A DNA stretch of 64,000 bases, from the NCBI RefSeq assembly GCF_003626655.1, contig NZ_RBAN01000005.1, forward strand, positions 62,001 through 126,000, in the 5' to 3' direction. The notes beneath the pieces were generated by a model, which was not told the origin of the DNA, ran no database searches, and saw only the letters and a program-made list of their open reading frames with translations. The translations under genes were made by a program, and so were the position numbers. The stretch is from Micromonospora costi. GTDB lineage: Bacteria > Actinomycetota > Actinomycetes > Mycobacteriales > Micromonosporaceae. Shown one piece after another: positions 25,019 through 34,700 of the stretch; within the stretch, counting starts at the first letter, position 1; every line of letters starts with the position of its first letter.

Positions 25019-26659
25019 TCAGGACAGCCGCAGCCGAGGCTCCAGGATCACCTCGAACAGCCGGTCCCACGCAAGCTCGACACGGGCCGACTCGAAGCGG
25101 GCCAGGGTCGCGGTGAACGTCTTCGCGCCCCGACGACCGAGCACGACGCGGTGTCCGGCGAAGTGGTCGGCGAAGTACCGCTCGGTGATCGGCACCAGCC
25201 GGTCGCGTACCCAGCCGTCGAAGTAGGTCTTCTGCTCGGGTGTGAGCGCGAGCGGGTCCCACCCCTGGGCCCGCGCGTGCGCGTACGCCTCGACCTGCAC
25301 CACGTTCTTCCACGGGTCGTCCTTGACGAACCGGTAGAGCAGGTACTCGGCGTGCGCGAGGCCCGGCTCGCGCAGCTCGGGCACCCCGGATCCCCGATCG
25401 GTGGAGCGCAGGTACGCCCAGCGCGCGGTGCCGTGGCCGAGGGCCAGGCCGAGAGCGTTGCCGCCGGTGTTCCACCCCGAGTACGACAGCAGCGCCGCGA
25501 GGTCCAGGCGGGACTCCATCCGCGCGACCAGGTCGTGGTCCGCCTTGTTCACGATGAGCGGGTCCACCACGATCACCTGGGCGCCGGCGGTCAGCAGCTC
25601 GCCGATCCGGCCGACGAACGCGTCGAGGTCGGCGGCCCGCCGCTCCGGCCCCGTCGATGGCGTGTTCACGGCGAGGACCAGGTCGGCGTCACCGTCGACC
25701 ACCCGTCCGCCCACCGCGGCCACGTGCCGCCGGATGTTCTCCGCGAACGGGACGCCCTCGAGCTGGGCGGTCCAGTCCTCGCCCGACACGCCCGCGTACT
25801 CCACGCGGTAGGTGGGGGCCGCGCCGGCGGCCACGACCCGCGCGACCAGCAGCGCGTCCACCTCGTCGGCCCCCGGGAAGATCTCCACCCGGTCGCCCAC
25901 GCCGAGCTGGGTCACCATCGCCTCCAGCTCGACCCGCTCCGCCCGGGCCAGGCCGACCGGCGCGGTGTCGTCTTCGGACAGCACCAGGTGGCTGATGGTG
26001 CCGTCGGCGACCCACTCGATCATCAGTCGGTTGACCTGGTGGTTACGGGCGCGGGCGGCCAGGTAGTCCTCGACGACCTGGTCCGGGATCTGCGCGCGGA
26101 GCGCGTCGAGCCGCGGCCGCAGCTCCTCCTGCCCGAGGTTGACCACCTGGTCGTAGAGCTTCGCCCAGTCGACCAGCGCGTTCCGGTAGGTGTCCAGCTC
26201 GGTTCCGGTGCTGGTGATGGCGAGCCGCTGGATGGTGTCGTGCACCTCGATCACCGCGTCCGGCCGGGATGAGCGCAGGGTACGGATCGCGGCCAGGTTA
26301 TCCAGGGCGGCGTCCAGGGACGGGCCCGCGGTGCGGGAGGCGATCAGGCCGCCGTAGGCGAGCATGCTCACCGAGATCACGTATCCGTCGACGTCGTCGG
26401 TGGCGGTCAGCCAGCGGGCGATGGCGGCGCCGTCCCCGGGAACGAAGAAGCGGCCCAGCAGCTCGCGGGGCGGCAGCGTCACCCGCGCGCCGGCGCTGGC
26501 CGCGGTCATCTGCGGGCAGTACGTGTTGACCGGCCGGTCGTCCAGCGGAACCAGGGCCACCGTTGGCCGCCGCGCGGGGGAACCGGCGAACGCCGGTCGG
26601 CCCACGGTCGCGGTGGTCAGGCCGGCCACACCGGCGGCCAGGAGGGTACGTCGTTTCAC
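25019..26659 (-). CDS. DUF4127 family exported protein
   Basis: The 546-residue protein has a Tat-like signal (KRRTLLAAGVAGLTTATVG) and matches DUF4127, whose members start VALVPLDDRPVNTYCPQM and have no proven activity. Conserved patches include RELLGRFFVPGD, SVSMLAYGGLIASR, VNTPSTGPERRAADLDAFVG and SGWNTGGNALG. The fold is often linked with sugar-related genes. GTG 26659 is preceded by GGAGAG at four-base spacing, and the signal peptide follows. A perfect 18-base LacI-type palindrome sits 36 bases upstream, so sugar-responsive repression is likely. The next genes on this strand are glycosidases, but they are separated by a VOC gene. Confidence 0.8.
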   Translation of the reverse strand: MKRRTLLAAGVAGLTTATVGRPAFAGSPARRPTVALVPLDDRPVNTYCPQMTAASAGARVTLPPRELLGRFFVPGDGAAIARWLTATDDVDGYVISVSMLAYGGLIASRTAGPSLDAALDNLAAIRTLRSSRPDAVIEVHDTIQRLAITSTGTELDTYRNALVDWAKLYDQVVNLGQEELRPRLDALRAQIPDQVVEDYLAARARNHQVNRLMIEWVADGTISHLVLSEDDTAPVGLARAERVELEAMVTQLGVGDRVEIFPGADEVDALLVARVVAAGAAPTYRVEYAGVSGEDWTAQLEGVPFAENIRRHVAAVGGRVVDGDADLVLAVNTPSTGPERRAADLDAFVGRIGELLTAGAQVIVVDPLIVNKADHDLVARMESRLDLAALLSYSGWNTGGNALGLALGHGTARWAYLRSTDRGSGVPELREPGLAHAEYLLYRFVKDDPWKNVVQVEAYAHARAQGWDPLALTPEQKTYFDGWVRDRLVPITERYFADHFAGHRVVLGRRGAKTFTATLARFESARVELAWDRLFEVILEPRLRLS

Positions 26660-26694
26660 TCTGCTCTCCGTCTCTGCGGGCGTCCGTCGCGCCG

Positions 26695-26712
26695 TGCTAA
26701 TACGTATTAGCA
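26695..26712 (-). promoter_or_regulatory. Perfect LacI-type operator upstream of DUF4127 gene
   Basis: TGCTAATACGTATTAGCA is a perfect 18-base palindrome with the central CG typical of LacI/GalR-family operators, in a locally A/T-rich patch of a very GC-rich window. It lies 36 bases upstream of the start codon at 26659, a position overlapping the promoter or transcription start. Its sequence differs from the operator class at 31384 and 62879, so a different repressor is implied. Confidence 0.72.
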
Positions 26713-26818
26713 GTGAGTTTGCGAGGGGATGGTGCGTGGCTGGCTCACGTACTGTCAAGAGGCCGCGCGGATCTTGAGCAGGCCGTGTCGCCTCACCGGT
26801 GCACCCTCCGGTGTCGAA

Positions 26819-26834
26819 TACGCTCCGGATCGTG
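26819..26834 (+). promoter_or_regulatory. Leaderless-type -10 of the VOC gene
   Basis: TACGCT at 26819-26824 fits TAnnnT and is followed by seven bases and GTG 26832. This supports that start over the upstream GTG at 26799. Confidence 0.45.
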
Positions 26835-27272
26835 ACGATTCAGCGGATGGACCACGTCGGGATCGTCGTCGAAGACCTCGCGGCCGCCATCGCGTTCTTC
26901 GGCGAACTCGGCATGGAGGTGGAGAGCGAGATGCCGGTCGAGGGACGGTGGGTGGACCGCGTCGTCGGGCTCGCCGACGTCCGGGTCGACATCGCCATGA
27001 TGCGGACCCCGGACGGCCACGGACGGCTCGAGCTCACGACGTTCCACACACCGGCGGCGATCCGGGCCGAGCCGGCGGACGCACCCGCGAACACCGTGGG
27101 CATCCGCCGCATCATGTTCGCGGTCGATGACATCGACGAGGTCGTCGCGCGCCTGCGCGCCCACGGCGCCGACCTCGTCGGCGAGGTGGCGCAGTACGAG
27201 GACATCTACCGGCTCTGCTACGTCCGCGGCCCCGAGGGCATCATCGTGGCGCTGGCCGAACAGCTCGGCTGA
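26832..27272 (+). CDS. VOC family (glyoxalase/bleomycin-resistance fold) protein
   Basis: The 146-residue protein starts MTIQRMDHVGIVVEDLAAAI, a very common beginning in this superfamily, and shows two beta-alpha-beta-beta-beta repeats. The second starts near IRRIMFAVDDIDEVVARLRA. Candidate metal ligands are His in DHVGIVV, Glu in GRLELTTF and His/Glu in the second repeat. Members are dioxygenases, isomerases or small-molecule binding proteins. Nothing identifies the substrate. It is transcribed alone and ends 28 bases from the convergent GH43 gene. Confidence 0.82.
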   Translation: MTIQRMDHVGIVVEDLAAAIAFFGELGMEVESEMPVEGRWVDRVVGLADVRVDIAMMRTPDGHGRLELTTFHTPAAIRAEPADAPANTVGIRRIMFAVDDIDEVVARLRAHGADLVGEVAQYEDIYRLCYVRGPEGIIVALAEQLG

Positions 27273-27300
27273 CCGCCGCCGGGCGGGCCGGCCGCGTGGC

Positions 27301-28770
27301 TCAGCCCAGCCAGAACGTCGACCTCGATCCGGCCGGCCCGTCGACCGTGAGGCCGCCCCCGGCGTGCCGGACGTAGACACCCGGCCGGTCCGACAGCTCC
27401 AGGGAGACGGCGTTCCGGTTCGCGAGGCCCCGCACCCGACGGAAACTGGCCTGCGCGGCGTACGCGTCCCCGTCCTCGACCGGGTCGATCCGCAGGCTCG
27501 CGCCGTCCACCCGCCAGTAGCGGTCGGGGAAGTTCACCGACCGGATCGACACGGTGTCCTCGCCGGCCAGTCCGGGCACGAACCGGAACTGCGTGTCCGC
27601 CAGCTCCCGGACGTCCCGGTCGACCCGCAGCACGTACGCGTAATGGCGTACGACGGTGGACGGGGCGTCGGCCGGTGACAGCCGGACGATCGGCCCGCCG
27701 GCGCCCACCGGCACCCCGAACAGCGGGGTGCCGTCCTCGTGCCAGTAGAGGCGCTGCGCGCTGGCGTGCCGGTTGGGGTCGTAGAGCGGGTCGCCCACGA
27801 TGTCCCGGTAGTCGCGCGCGTGGTAGACGAGCACGTCCGTCTCGCCGTCCTCGGCCACCGTGAAGCTGTTGTGCCCCGGGCCGTACTGGTTCGTCTGCTC
27901 GTTCGTGGTGAACACCGGGTCCGGGTTCTTGCTCCAGGTGGCGGGGTCGAGCAGGTCGGCGCGCGCGTCCGCGGTCAGCAGTCCCATGCAGTAGCGGGCG
28001 TCGGTGGCGCTGGCCGAGAACGTGACGAAGATCCGGCCGTTGCGGGTGAGGACGGCCGGGCCCTCGTTGACGCGGAAGCCCTGCACCTCCCAGGACTTCG
28101 TCGGGGTGGCGATCCGCGCCGGCCTGCCGGTGATGGTGAACGGCGAGGTCATCCGCGCGATGTAGAGGTTGCTGTTGGAGCTGATCTCCGGCTCGCTCTG
28201 CGCCCAGACGAGGTAGCGCTGGCCGCCGTGGGCGAAGGTGGTGGCGTCGAGCGCGAAGCTGTCCCACGGCGTGACGATCTGGCGGGGCGCCGACCAGCCG
28301 CTCACCTCGCGCGGGTCGGCGGCCGTGGACTCCATGACGTACATGCGGATCCGGAAGACGTTGTCGGAGTCGCCGGCGGCGAAGTAGACGTACCAGCGGC
28401 CGTCGATCCGGTGCAGTTCGGGCGCCCAGATGTGCCCGCCCATCCTCCCGGCGGCGGGACGGCGCCAGATGACCGTCTCCGCGGCGGTGCCCAGCCCCTC
28501 GATGGTCGGCGAGGCGCGCACGATGAGCCGGTCGTACTCCGGCACGGACGCCGTGAAGAAGTAGCGGCCGCCGGTGGGCGGGGTGACGAACGGGTCGGCC
28601 CGCTGCCACACGAGAGGGTTGGTCGTCGGGGCGCCGTAGATCTCGGCGTCGGTGCGTACGGGCGGGGGAGTCGCGTGCGCGGCCCGGGCGGCGGTGGGCA
28701 GGACCAGTCCGGTCGCCGCCACACCGACACCGCCGCGCAGGAGCGTACGCCGGCTGAGGTGCCTGGTCAT
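27301..28770 (-). CDS. Secreted GH43 glycosidase with AbfB (CBM42) domain
   Basis: The 489-residue protein has a Tat signal (SRRTLLRGGVGVAATG) and a five-bladed GH43 domain to about residue 345. Predicted catalytic residues are Asp59 (QRADPF, base), Asp175 (FALDATTF, pKa modulator) and Glu236 (VNEGPAV, acid). The C-terminal 130 residues resemble the AbfB/CBM42 beta-trefoil that binds arabinofuranose side chains (DTVSIRSVNFPDRYWRVDG, NAVSLELSDRPG). It is 11 bases downstream of a GH51 arabinofuranosidase gene with AGGAG before its ATG, so both are one operon. Together they should attack arabinan or arabinoxylan side chains. Confidence 0.9.
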   Translation of the reverse strand: MTRHLSRRTLLRGGVGVAATGLVLPTAARAAHATPPPVRTDAEIYGAPTTNPLVWQRADPFVTPPTGGRYFFTASVPEYDRLIVRASPTIEGLGTAAETVIWRRPAAGRMGGHIWAPELHRIDGRWYVYFAAGDSDNVFRIRMYVMESTAADPREVSGWSAPRQIVTPWDSFALDATTFAHGGQRYLVWAQSEPEISSNSNLYIARMTSPFTITGRPARIATPTKSWEVQGFRVNEGPAVLTRNGRIFVTFSASATDARYCMGLLTADARADLLDPATWSKNPDPVFTTNEQTNQYGPGHNSFTVAEDGETDVLVYHARDYRDIVGDPLYDPNRHASAQRLYWHEDGTPLFGVPVGAGGPIVRLSPADAPSTVVRHYAYVLRVDRDVRELADTQFRFVPGLAGEDTVSIRSVNFPDRYWRVDGASLRIDPVEDGDAYAAQASFRRVRGLANRNAVSLELSDRPGVYVRHAGGGLTVDGPAGSRSTFWLG

Positions 28771-28781
28771 CGCTGCTGCTC

Positions 28782-31322
28782 CTACCTGGTCTGCACCCGG
28801 ATGAAGGTGACCGAGTGCGGTTCGAAGGTCCGGGTGAAGGTGCCTCCGACACCCTTGATGGTGCTGGTCACCGGCTTGATCGGCTGCGCCGTGCGGGTGT
28901 TGAGCTGTTCCGGGTCACCGCTGATGACGGTCATCCGCGCGGTGTTCGCGACGCGTACGTCGCCGAGGTCGATCGTGGTCCGCGCCGGTGCGTCCTGGGC
29001 GTTGACGACCTTCACGATCAGCTGGCGGGCCGCGACGTCCCGGGTGACCACCTGCGCGAAGGGCTCGGTGACGGCGTCGTCGTCGAAGCTGCCCCACACC
29101 TGCCCGTCGAGCAGCAGGGTGACCGTCGTGCCGCGGACCTGGACCGTGATGTCGTAGGTGCGTCCGGTCTCGATGGTGTTGGGCTTGGCGATCAGCGTGG
29201 TCTTGGCGCCGTCGACGGCCTTCTCCACCGCACCCTGCGTGTTGTTCCAGCCGCCGAGGTTCCACCAGTAGTAGTTGCCGGTGTCCCGCACCCCGAAGCC
29301 GACGAGGAACCCCTCGGCGCCGGAGAGCTTGGTCGCCTTCACACTGAGGTCGTAGTCGCGCCAACTCTCGTCGCCCGCCTCGACCATCGTGTTCTCGGCC
29401 GACGTGTCGGACTGCACGTAGGCGCCGTCGACCACCGACCACGTCCCGCGGCCCGCGAGGGGCGTCCAGCGGTCGGCGCCGGCGGAGAAGTCGTCGGAGA
29501 ACAGCGGCGTGCCGTCGGCCGAGGTGACCGCGACGTCGTCGTACCTCGCCGCGGTGCGCCAGGTCGACAGACCCACCGCGCCGGTGACCGGCTCGGGCGC
29601 ACGGACCGCTCCGCGTACGGTGCTGGGCACGACCCGGTCGCCGACGTTGGTCATGAACAGCTTCTGGACCTCGTAGCTGACCGAGCCCCACGACTGGTCG
29701 TTGTCGAACCAGATCAGGTCCGGTCGCCACTGGACGTAGTCGATGTTGGCGAGCAGCGGGGCGTAGGACGCCATCGTCACGACGTCGGCGTTGCGCTCCA
29801 GACCGGTCATGTACGCCGCCTCGGCGAGCGCGTTGGAGAGCTTGTTGTCCTGCGAGGCGTACTCGCCCAGCCACACCTTGGGACCGTTGCGGTCGTAGCT
29901 GTCGTAGCGTCGGTTGTTCTGCAGGAACCAACTGGGGCTGTTGTAGTAGTGCTCGTCGACCATCTCCACACCGTTGGCGCGGTTGAGCTCCCAGGCCCGG
30001 TCGAACGTGGTGCCGATGTCGTCCGGCCCGGAGTTGCTGATGACGGTGATGCCGGGGTACCGGGCCTTGATGGCGTCGCGGAACTGCACGAAACGCGCCA
30101 TGAAGGCGTCGGGCAGGTTCTCCTCGTTGCCGACCTCGATCCGGTCGAGGCCGAACGGCCGCGGGTGGCCCATGGCCGCGCGCTTCGCGCCCCACGTCGA
30201 GGTCGCCGGGCCGTTGGCGAACTCGATGAGGTCGAGGGTGTCCTGGATGTGCCGCCGCAGCAGGGCCTCGTCGTCGACGGCCCGGTTCTGGCCGCAGCCG
30301 GTGACCAACGCCGGCACGACGGGCACCGGCTTGGCGCCGAGATCCTCGGCGAACTGGAAGTACTCGTAGTAGCCGAGGCCGTAGGACTGGTTGTAGCCCC
30401 AGAAGTTGGCGTTGGTGGCCCGTTGCTCGACCGGGCCGATCGTGTCCTTCCACTGGTACGACCGGGCGCGCTGCCAGCCGTCCTCGGCGGTGTAGCCGTA
30501 CATGCTGCCGGTGTTGACCAGGCATCCGCCGGGGAAGCGGATGAAACGCGGTTCGAGTGCGGCGATCTTCTCGGCGAGGTCCCGCCGGAGACCGTTGGGG
30601 CGGCCCATGAAGGTGTCACGGGGGAAGAGGGACACCATGTCGAGGCGCAGGGTCCCGGTGCCCCCGGCCTCGACCGCGAGGCGCGCCGCGTCGGTCGTGC
30701 CGGTGGCCACGAACGTCCCGGAGTACGCGCGCCAGGTGTCGCCGTGGACGGTCAGCCGGACCGGGGCGGCGTACGCCGTGAGGCCGCCCTGGTCCCGCAG
30801 GGTCACGGTGAGCGGCGTGCCGGTCGCCGCGTCGGTGCGGGCCCAGACCGAGAAGTCGTACCTCTTGCCGGCCTGGAGCGCGATGCCCGTGTTGTAGCCG
30901 GAGTTCAGCGCGCCGTAGGTGCCCTCACCGGTGTTGGTGAGCGCCACCTTCAGGTAGGTGCGGTTGCGCTCGTTGAGCCGGGCGGCGTCGTCGACGGCGG
31001 CGATGCTGCCGCTGCCGCCGGCGGAGGCGATCGCGCTCCACGACGTGAGGCCGGTGTAGGCGCGGTTGTCGACCGGGAGGTACTCGAAGGATCGGTTCTG
31101 GACGAGTTCGGCGTAGAGCCCGCCGTCGGCGGCCCGGTTGATGTCCTCGAAGAAGACGCCGTACATGTCGGGGTCGATGGCGGGGCCGGAGCCCTTCGCG
31201 TCGACGGTGATCGTGTAGTCGAGGGCCGCCGGCGTGTCGGCGCCGCGAGCGGGGACGGCAACGTACAGCGCCGTCCCGACGAGTCCGGTGACCAGGGCCG
31301 CGACGAGGCGATGGGTGCGCAT
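28782..31322 (-). CDS. Secreted GH51 alpha-L-arabinofuranosidase
   Basis: The 846-residue protein has a Sec signal (RLVAALVTGLVGTALYVAV). A GH51 barrel start (DMYGVFFEDINRAADGGLYA) is followed by a carbohydrate-binding insert at about residues 95-215, then the rest of the barrel. Acid/base Glu400 is in VGNEENLPDAF and nucleophile Glu487 is in WLGEYASQ. A lectin-like insert (SDDFSAGADRWTPLAGRGTW onward) interrupts the C-terminal beta domain, which resumes near EPFAQVVTRDV. ATG 31322 has AGGGAGG upstream; longer readings are shadow sequence. It releases arabinofuranosyl residues from plant polysaccharide and leads the operon with GH43. Confidence 0.9.
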   Translation of the reverse strand: MRTHRLVAALVTGLVGTALYVAVPARGADTPAALDYTITVDAKGSGPAIDPDMYGVFFEDINRAADGGLYAELVQNRSFEYLPVDNRAYTGLTSWSAIASAGGSGSIAAVDDAARLNERNRTYLKVALTNTGEGTYGALNSGYNTGIALQAGKRYDFSVWARTDAATGTPLTVTLRDQGGLTAYAAPVRLTVHGDTWRAYSGTFVATGTTDAARLAVEAGGTGTLRLDMVSLFPRDTFMGRPNGLRRDLAEKIAALEPRFIRFPGGCLVNTGSMYGYTAEDGWQRARSYQWKDTIGPVEQRATNANFWGYNQSYGLGYYEYFQFAEDLGAKPVPVVPALVTGCGQNRAVDDEALLRRHIQDTLDLIEFANGPATSTWGAKRAAMGHPRPFGLDRIEVGNEENLPDAFMARFVQFRDAIKARYPGITVISNSGPDDIGTTFDRAWELNRANGVEMVDEHYYNSPSWFLQNNRRYDSYDRNGPKVWLGEYASQDNKLSNALAEAAYMTGLERNADVVTMASYAPLLANIDYVQWRPDLIWFDNDQSWGSVSYEVQKLFMTNVGDRVVPSTVRGAVRAPEPVTGAVGLSTWRTAARYDDVAVTSADGTPLFSDDFSAGADRWTPLAGRGTWSVVDGAYVQSDTSAENTMVEAGDESWRDYDLSVKATKLSGAEGFLVGFGVRDTGNYYWWNLGGWNNTQGAVEKAVDGAKTTLIAKPNTIETGRTYDITVQVRGTTVTLLLDGQVWGSFDDDAVTEPFAQVVTRDVAARQLIVKVVNAQDAPARTTIDLGDVRVANTARMTVISGDPEQLNTRTAQPIKPVTSTIKGVGGTFTRTFEPHSVTFIRVQTR

Positions 31323-31383
31323 GGGGACGGGCCTCCCTGTCCTGGGCGTGCGGTGGTGGTGGGGGAGGGCGGGCGCCAGGCAA

Positions 31384-31396
31384 GTGAGCGCTAACA
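31384..31396 (-). promoter_or_regulatory. LacI-type operator of the GH51-GH43 operon
   Basis: GTGAGCGCTAACA on the plus strand is a near-palindrome centred on AGCGCT, the form bound by LacI/GalR repressors. The identical 13 bases occur at 62879-62891 at the sugar transporter promoter. Here it lies about 10-22 bases downstream of the predicted transcription start, where a repressor would block elongation. Confidence 0.72.
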
Positions 31397-31413
31397 TCGA
31401 CCGGTCGAGGGCC

Positions 31414-31442
31414 AACATATGCAGCACGTTCACTGTTGTCAA
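31414..31442 (-). promoter_or_regulatory. Strong -35/-10 promoter of the GH51-GH43 operon
   Basis: On the minus strand TTGACA (31437-31442) and TATGTT (31414-31419) are separated by exactly 17 bases, an almost consensus sigma-70-type promoter that is rare in such GC-rich DNA. Transcription would start near 31407, giving a leader of about 85 bases to the ATG at 31322. Confidence 0.7.
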
Positions 31443-31796
31443 TATCGCTAGCTGCGCCGATGTCCGTTTTGGACGGCGGGAAGGGCTCAAGCGACTGCGG
31501 GCGATGTTAACGTTCGGCCGGCGGTGCCACGCGACGCTTCGGCCTGGCGCAGGTTTCGCGCCGATGAACTTATTGACACGGCCGTGCTCCGCCCGGAACT
31601 ATCAGCCCGCAGTCCACCGCTCCTGCCGTCGTCCGTCACGAGTCCGTGTGACAACGATGTCAGGCCGCGCCTCCGAAGGAGACTCCATGGTCCGGGTGTG
31701 CGTCACCTGCCCCCGGCGGTTTTCCGTTCACACCGGAATCATCAACAGCACGTTCGCGCACTCGACCCGGATCGAGTCGAAAGGCTTGCCATCCCC

Positions 31797-34700
31797 ATGT
31801 CACGACGTTCCCTCACCCGTTCCCGATCAGCTCGACTGATCGCGGCGACGGCCGCTGCCCTGCTGCCGGCGAGCCTGCTCGTCGCCGCACCCGCGTCGGC
31901 GGGTCCGGCCGCGCCACCGCCCGGCAACTTCCGCTCGTCCTTCGAGACGGCAGACCCCCAACCCCCCGCGAGCACGGTGGAACTCGACGCGAGCGGCCGG
32001 CCCGTGCAGGGCAACCTGAGCGGGTCGAGTCTCACCGGACTCCCGGGCAGCCTGCTCGGCCGCGTCAGCGCGGTCACCGCGAGCGCCGAGAACGCGCCGA
32101 ACGAGACGGCCCTGCGCCTCGCCGACGGCAACCCGTCGACCAAGTGGTTGGCGTTCAACCCCACCGGCTGGGTGACCTACCGGCTGGCCGAGCCGTCGGC
32201 CGTGGTGCGGTACGCCCTGACCTCCGCGAACGACGTCCCGGCACGTGACCCCAAGGACTTCACCCTCCAGGGGTCCCAGGACGGCAGCACCTGGACCGAC
32301 CTCGACCGGCAGACCGGGCAGAGCTTCGGCGGCCGGTTCGCCACCAAGACCTACAGCTTCACCAACACCACCGCCTACGGCTGGTACCGCCTGAACGTCA
32401 CCGCGAACTCCGGCGACTCCCTCATCCAGCTCGCCGACTGGGACATCAGCGACGGCTCCGACGTCCGGCCGCCCGCCACCCCGATGCGCACCGAGGTCGG
32501 CACCGGACCGGTCAGCGGCTACAACATGAAGCCACGCGCCGGATTCACCGGCCTGGCGTCCCTGAGGTACTCCGGCGGCGCCGAGGCCGCCGGCCGCTCG
32601 TACGCCACCAACCGGCTCTTCGACGTCGACATCCCGGTCGGGCCGAAGACCCGGTTGTCCTACAAGATCTTCCCCGAGTTCACCGGCAAGGACACCCGGT
32701 ACCCGTCCACGTACGCGGCCGTCGACCTGCACTTCACCGACGGCACCTACCTGAGCCGGCTCTCGCCCCTCGACCAGCACGGCTACCCGCTCACCGCGGC
32801 CGGTCAGGGCGCCGCCAAGGTGCTCTACGCCGACCAGTGGAACGCCGTGCAGTCCGACATCGGCGCCGTGGCCGAGGGCAAGACGATCGACCGGATCCTG
32901 CTCTCGTACGACGACCCCGCCGCGACCGCCGAGACCCACTTCCAGGGCTGGCTCGACGACGTCACGGTGACCGGCACGACCACGCCGATCGACGGCTCCC
33001 ACCTCACCAACTTCGTCGACACCCGGCGCGGCACCAACGCCTCGGGCGCGTTCTCGCGGGGCAACAACCTGCCGATCTCGGCGGTGCCGAACGGCTTCAA
33101 CTTCTTCACCCCGGTCACGAACGCCACGTCGGACTCCTGGGAGTACGACTACCAGCGGTTCAACAACGCGGCGAACCTGCCCACGCTCCAGGGCCTCGCG
33201 ATCTCGCACGAGCCCAGCCCGTGGATGGGCGACCGCAACCAGATGTCGGTCATGCCGGTGCTCGCCGGCGGATCCCTCACGGGGGCGCCCAGCACCCGCG
33301 CCGTGGCCTTCAGCCACGACGACGAGATCGCGCGACCGGACTTCTACCAGGTCACGCTACAGAACGGCCTGGTCGCGCAGATGTCGCCCACCGACCACGG
33401 CGGCATCATGACGTTCACCTTCCCGTCCGGGCAGGCCACGGGAAGCCTCGTCTTCTACAACGGCACGTTCACCATCGGCACGGACGGCACGTTCACGGGC
33501 TGGGTCGACAACGGAAGCGGCTTCTCGGCCGGGCGTAGCCGGATGTTCGTGTCCGGCGCCTTCGACCGGGCGCCGACGACCTCGTCCGCCGCGGCCGCCA
33601 CGTTCGACACCTCGGCCGAGCGGCAGGTGACGCTGCGCCTCGCGACCTCGTTCCTCTCCGTCGACCAGGCGAAGAAGAACCTCGACCTGGAGGTCACCGG
33701 TCGCGGCTTCGACCAGATCCGCGCCGCCGCCACCGCCGCCTGGCAGGACCGGCTCGGCCGGATCGAGGTACGCGACGCCACCGAGACGCAGCTCGTGACC
33801 CTGTACTCGAACCTGTACCGGCTCAACCTGTACCCGAACTCGCAGTCGGAGAACACCGGCACCGCCGCCGCCCCGCGCTGGCAGTACGCGAGCCCGGTGT
33901 CGGCGCCGACGGGCACGTCGACCGCCACCCACACCGGCGCGAAGATCGTCGACGGCCAGATCTACGTCAACAACGGCTTCTGGGACACCTACCGCACCGT
34001 GTGGCCCGCCTACTCGCTGCTCTACCCGGACGTGGCGGCCCGGATCGCCGACGGGTTCGTGCAGCAGTACCGCGACGGCGGCTGGGTGGCCCGCTGGTCC
34101 TCGCCCGGCTACGCCGACCTGATGACGGGCACCAGCGCGAACGTGGCGCTGGCCGAGGCATACCTCAACGGCGTCGCGCTGCCCGACCCGCTCGCCGCGT
34201 ACGACTCCGCCGTCAAGGACGCCACCGTCGCGTCCGGCCGCGGCGAGGTCGGCCGCAAGGGCATCGAGACCTCCCTCTTCCTGGGCTACACGCCGACCTC
34301 CACCGGCGAGTCCGTCTCGTGGGCGCTCGAAGGCTTCATCAACGACTACGGCATCGGCAACATGGCCGCGGCGCTCGCCAAGGACAACGCCACGCCGAAG
34401 GCGGACCGCGACCGGCTCAGGGAGGAGTCGGAGTACTTCCTGCAGCGCGCCCGCAACTACGTCAACCTGTTCGACGAGGACCAGGGCTTCTTCCAGGGCC
34501 GCGACTCCCACGGCACGTTCCGCACCGGTGACCCGCGGGACTGGGGCGGGGTCTACACCGAAACCAACGGCTGGAACTTCGCCTTCACCACGCCGCACGA
34601 CGGCCAGGGCCTCGCCAACCTCTACGGCGGGCAGAAGGCGCTCCAGCAGAAGCTCGACGAGTTCTTCGCCACCCCGGAGAACGCCGACCGCCCCGGCGGG

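Larger units (their letters stand above)
31323..31796. other. 474-base divergent promoter region, GH51 and GH92
   Basis: No gene is seen. The left part holds the GH51 promoter and operator (31384-31442). The right part is less GC-rich than the window average and carries TTGACA at 31573-31578 with AACTAT 18 bases further on, a weak candidate promoter for the GH92 gene. The final 100 bases before the GH92 ATG show GAAAGG about 12 bases upstream as a possible ribosome binding site. Confidence 0.55.

Noticed and set aside
22788..25475. An 895-codon minus-strand frame opposite the acylase gene
   Set aside because: Its composition is shadow-like, it crosses two terminators and a real small gene, and no family motif is visible.
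31504..31516. A second LacI-like site ATGTTAACGTTCG upstream of the GH92 gene
   Set aside because: Only the left half matches a TGTTAnCG half-site; the right half diverges, so it was not called an operator.
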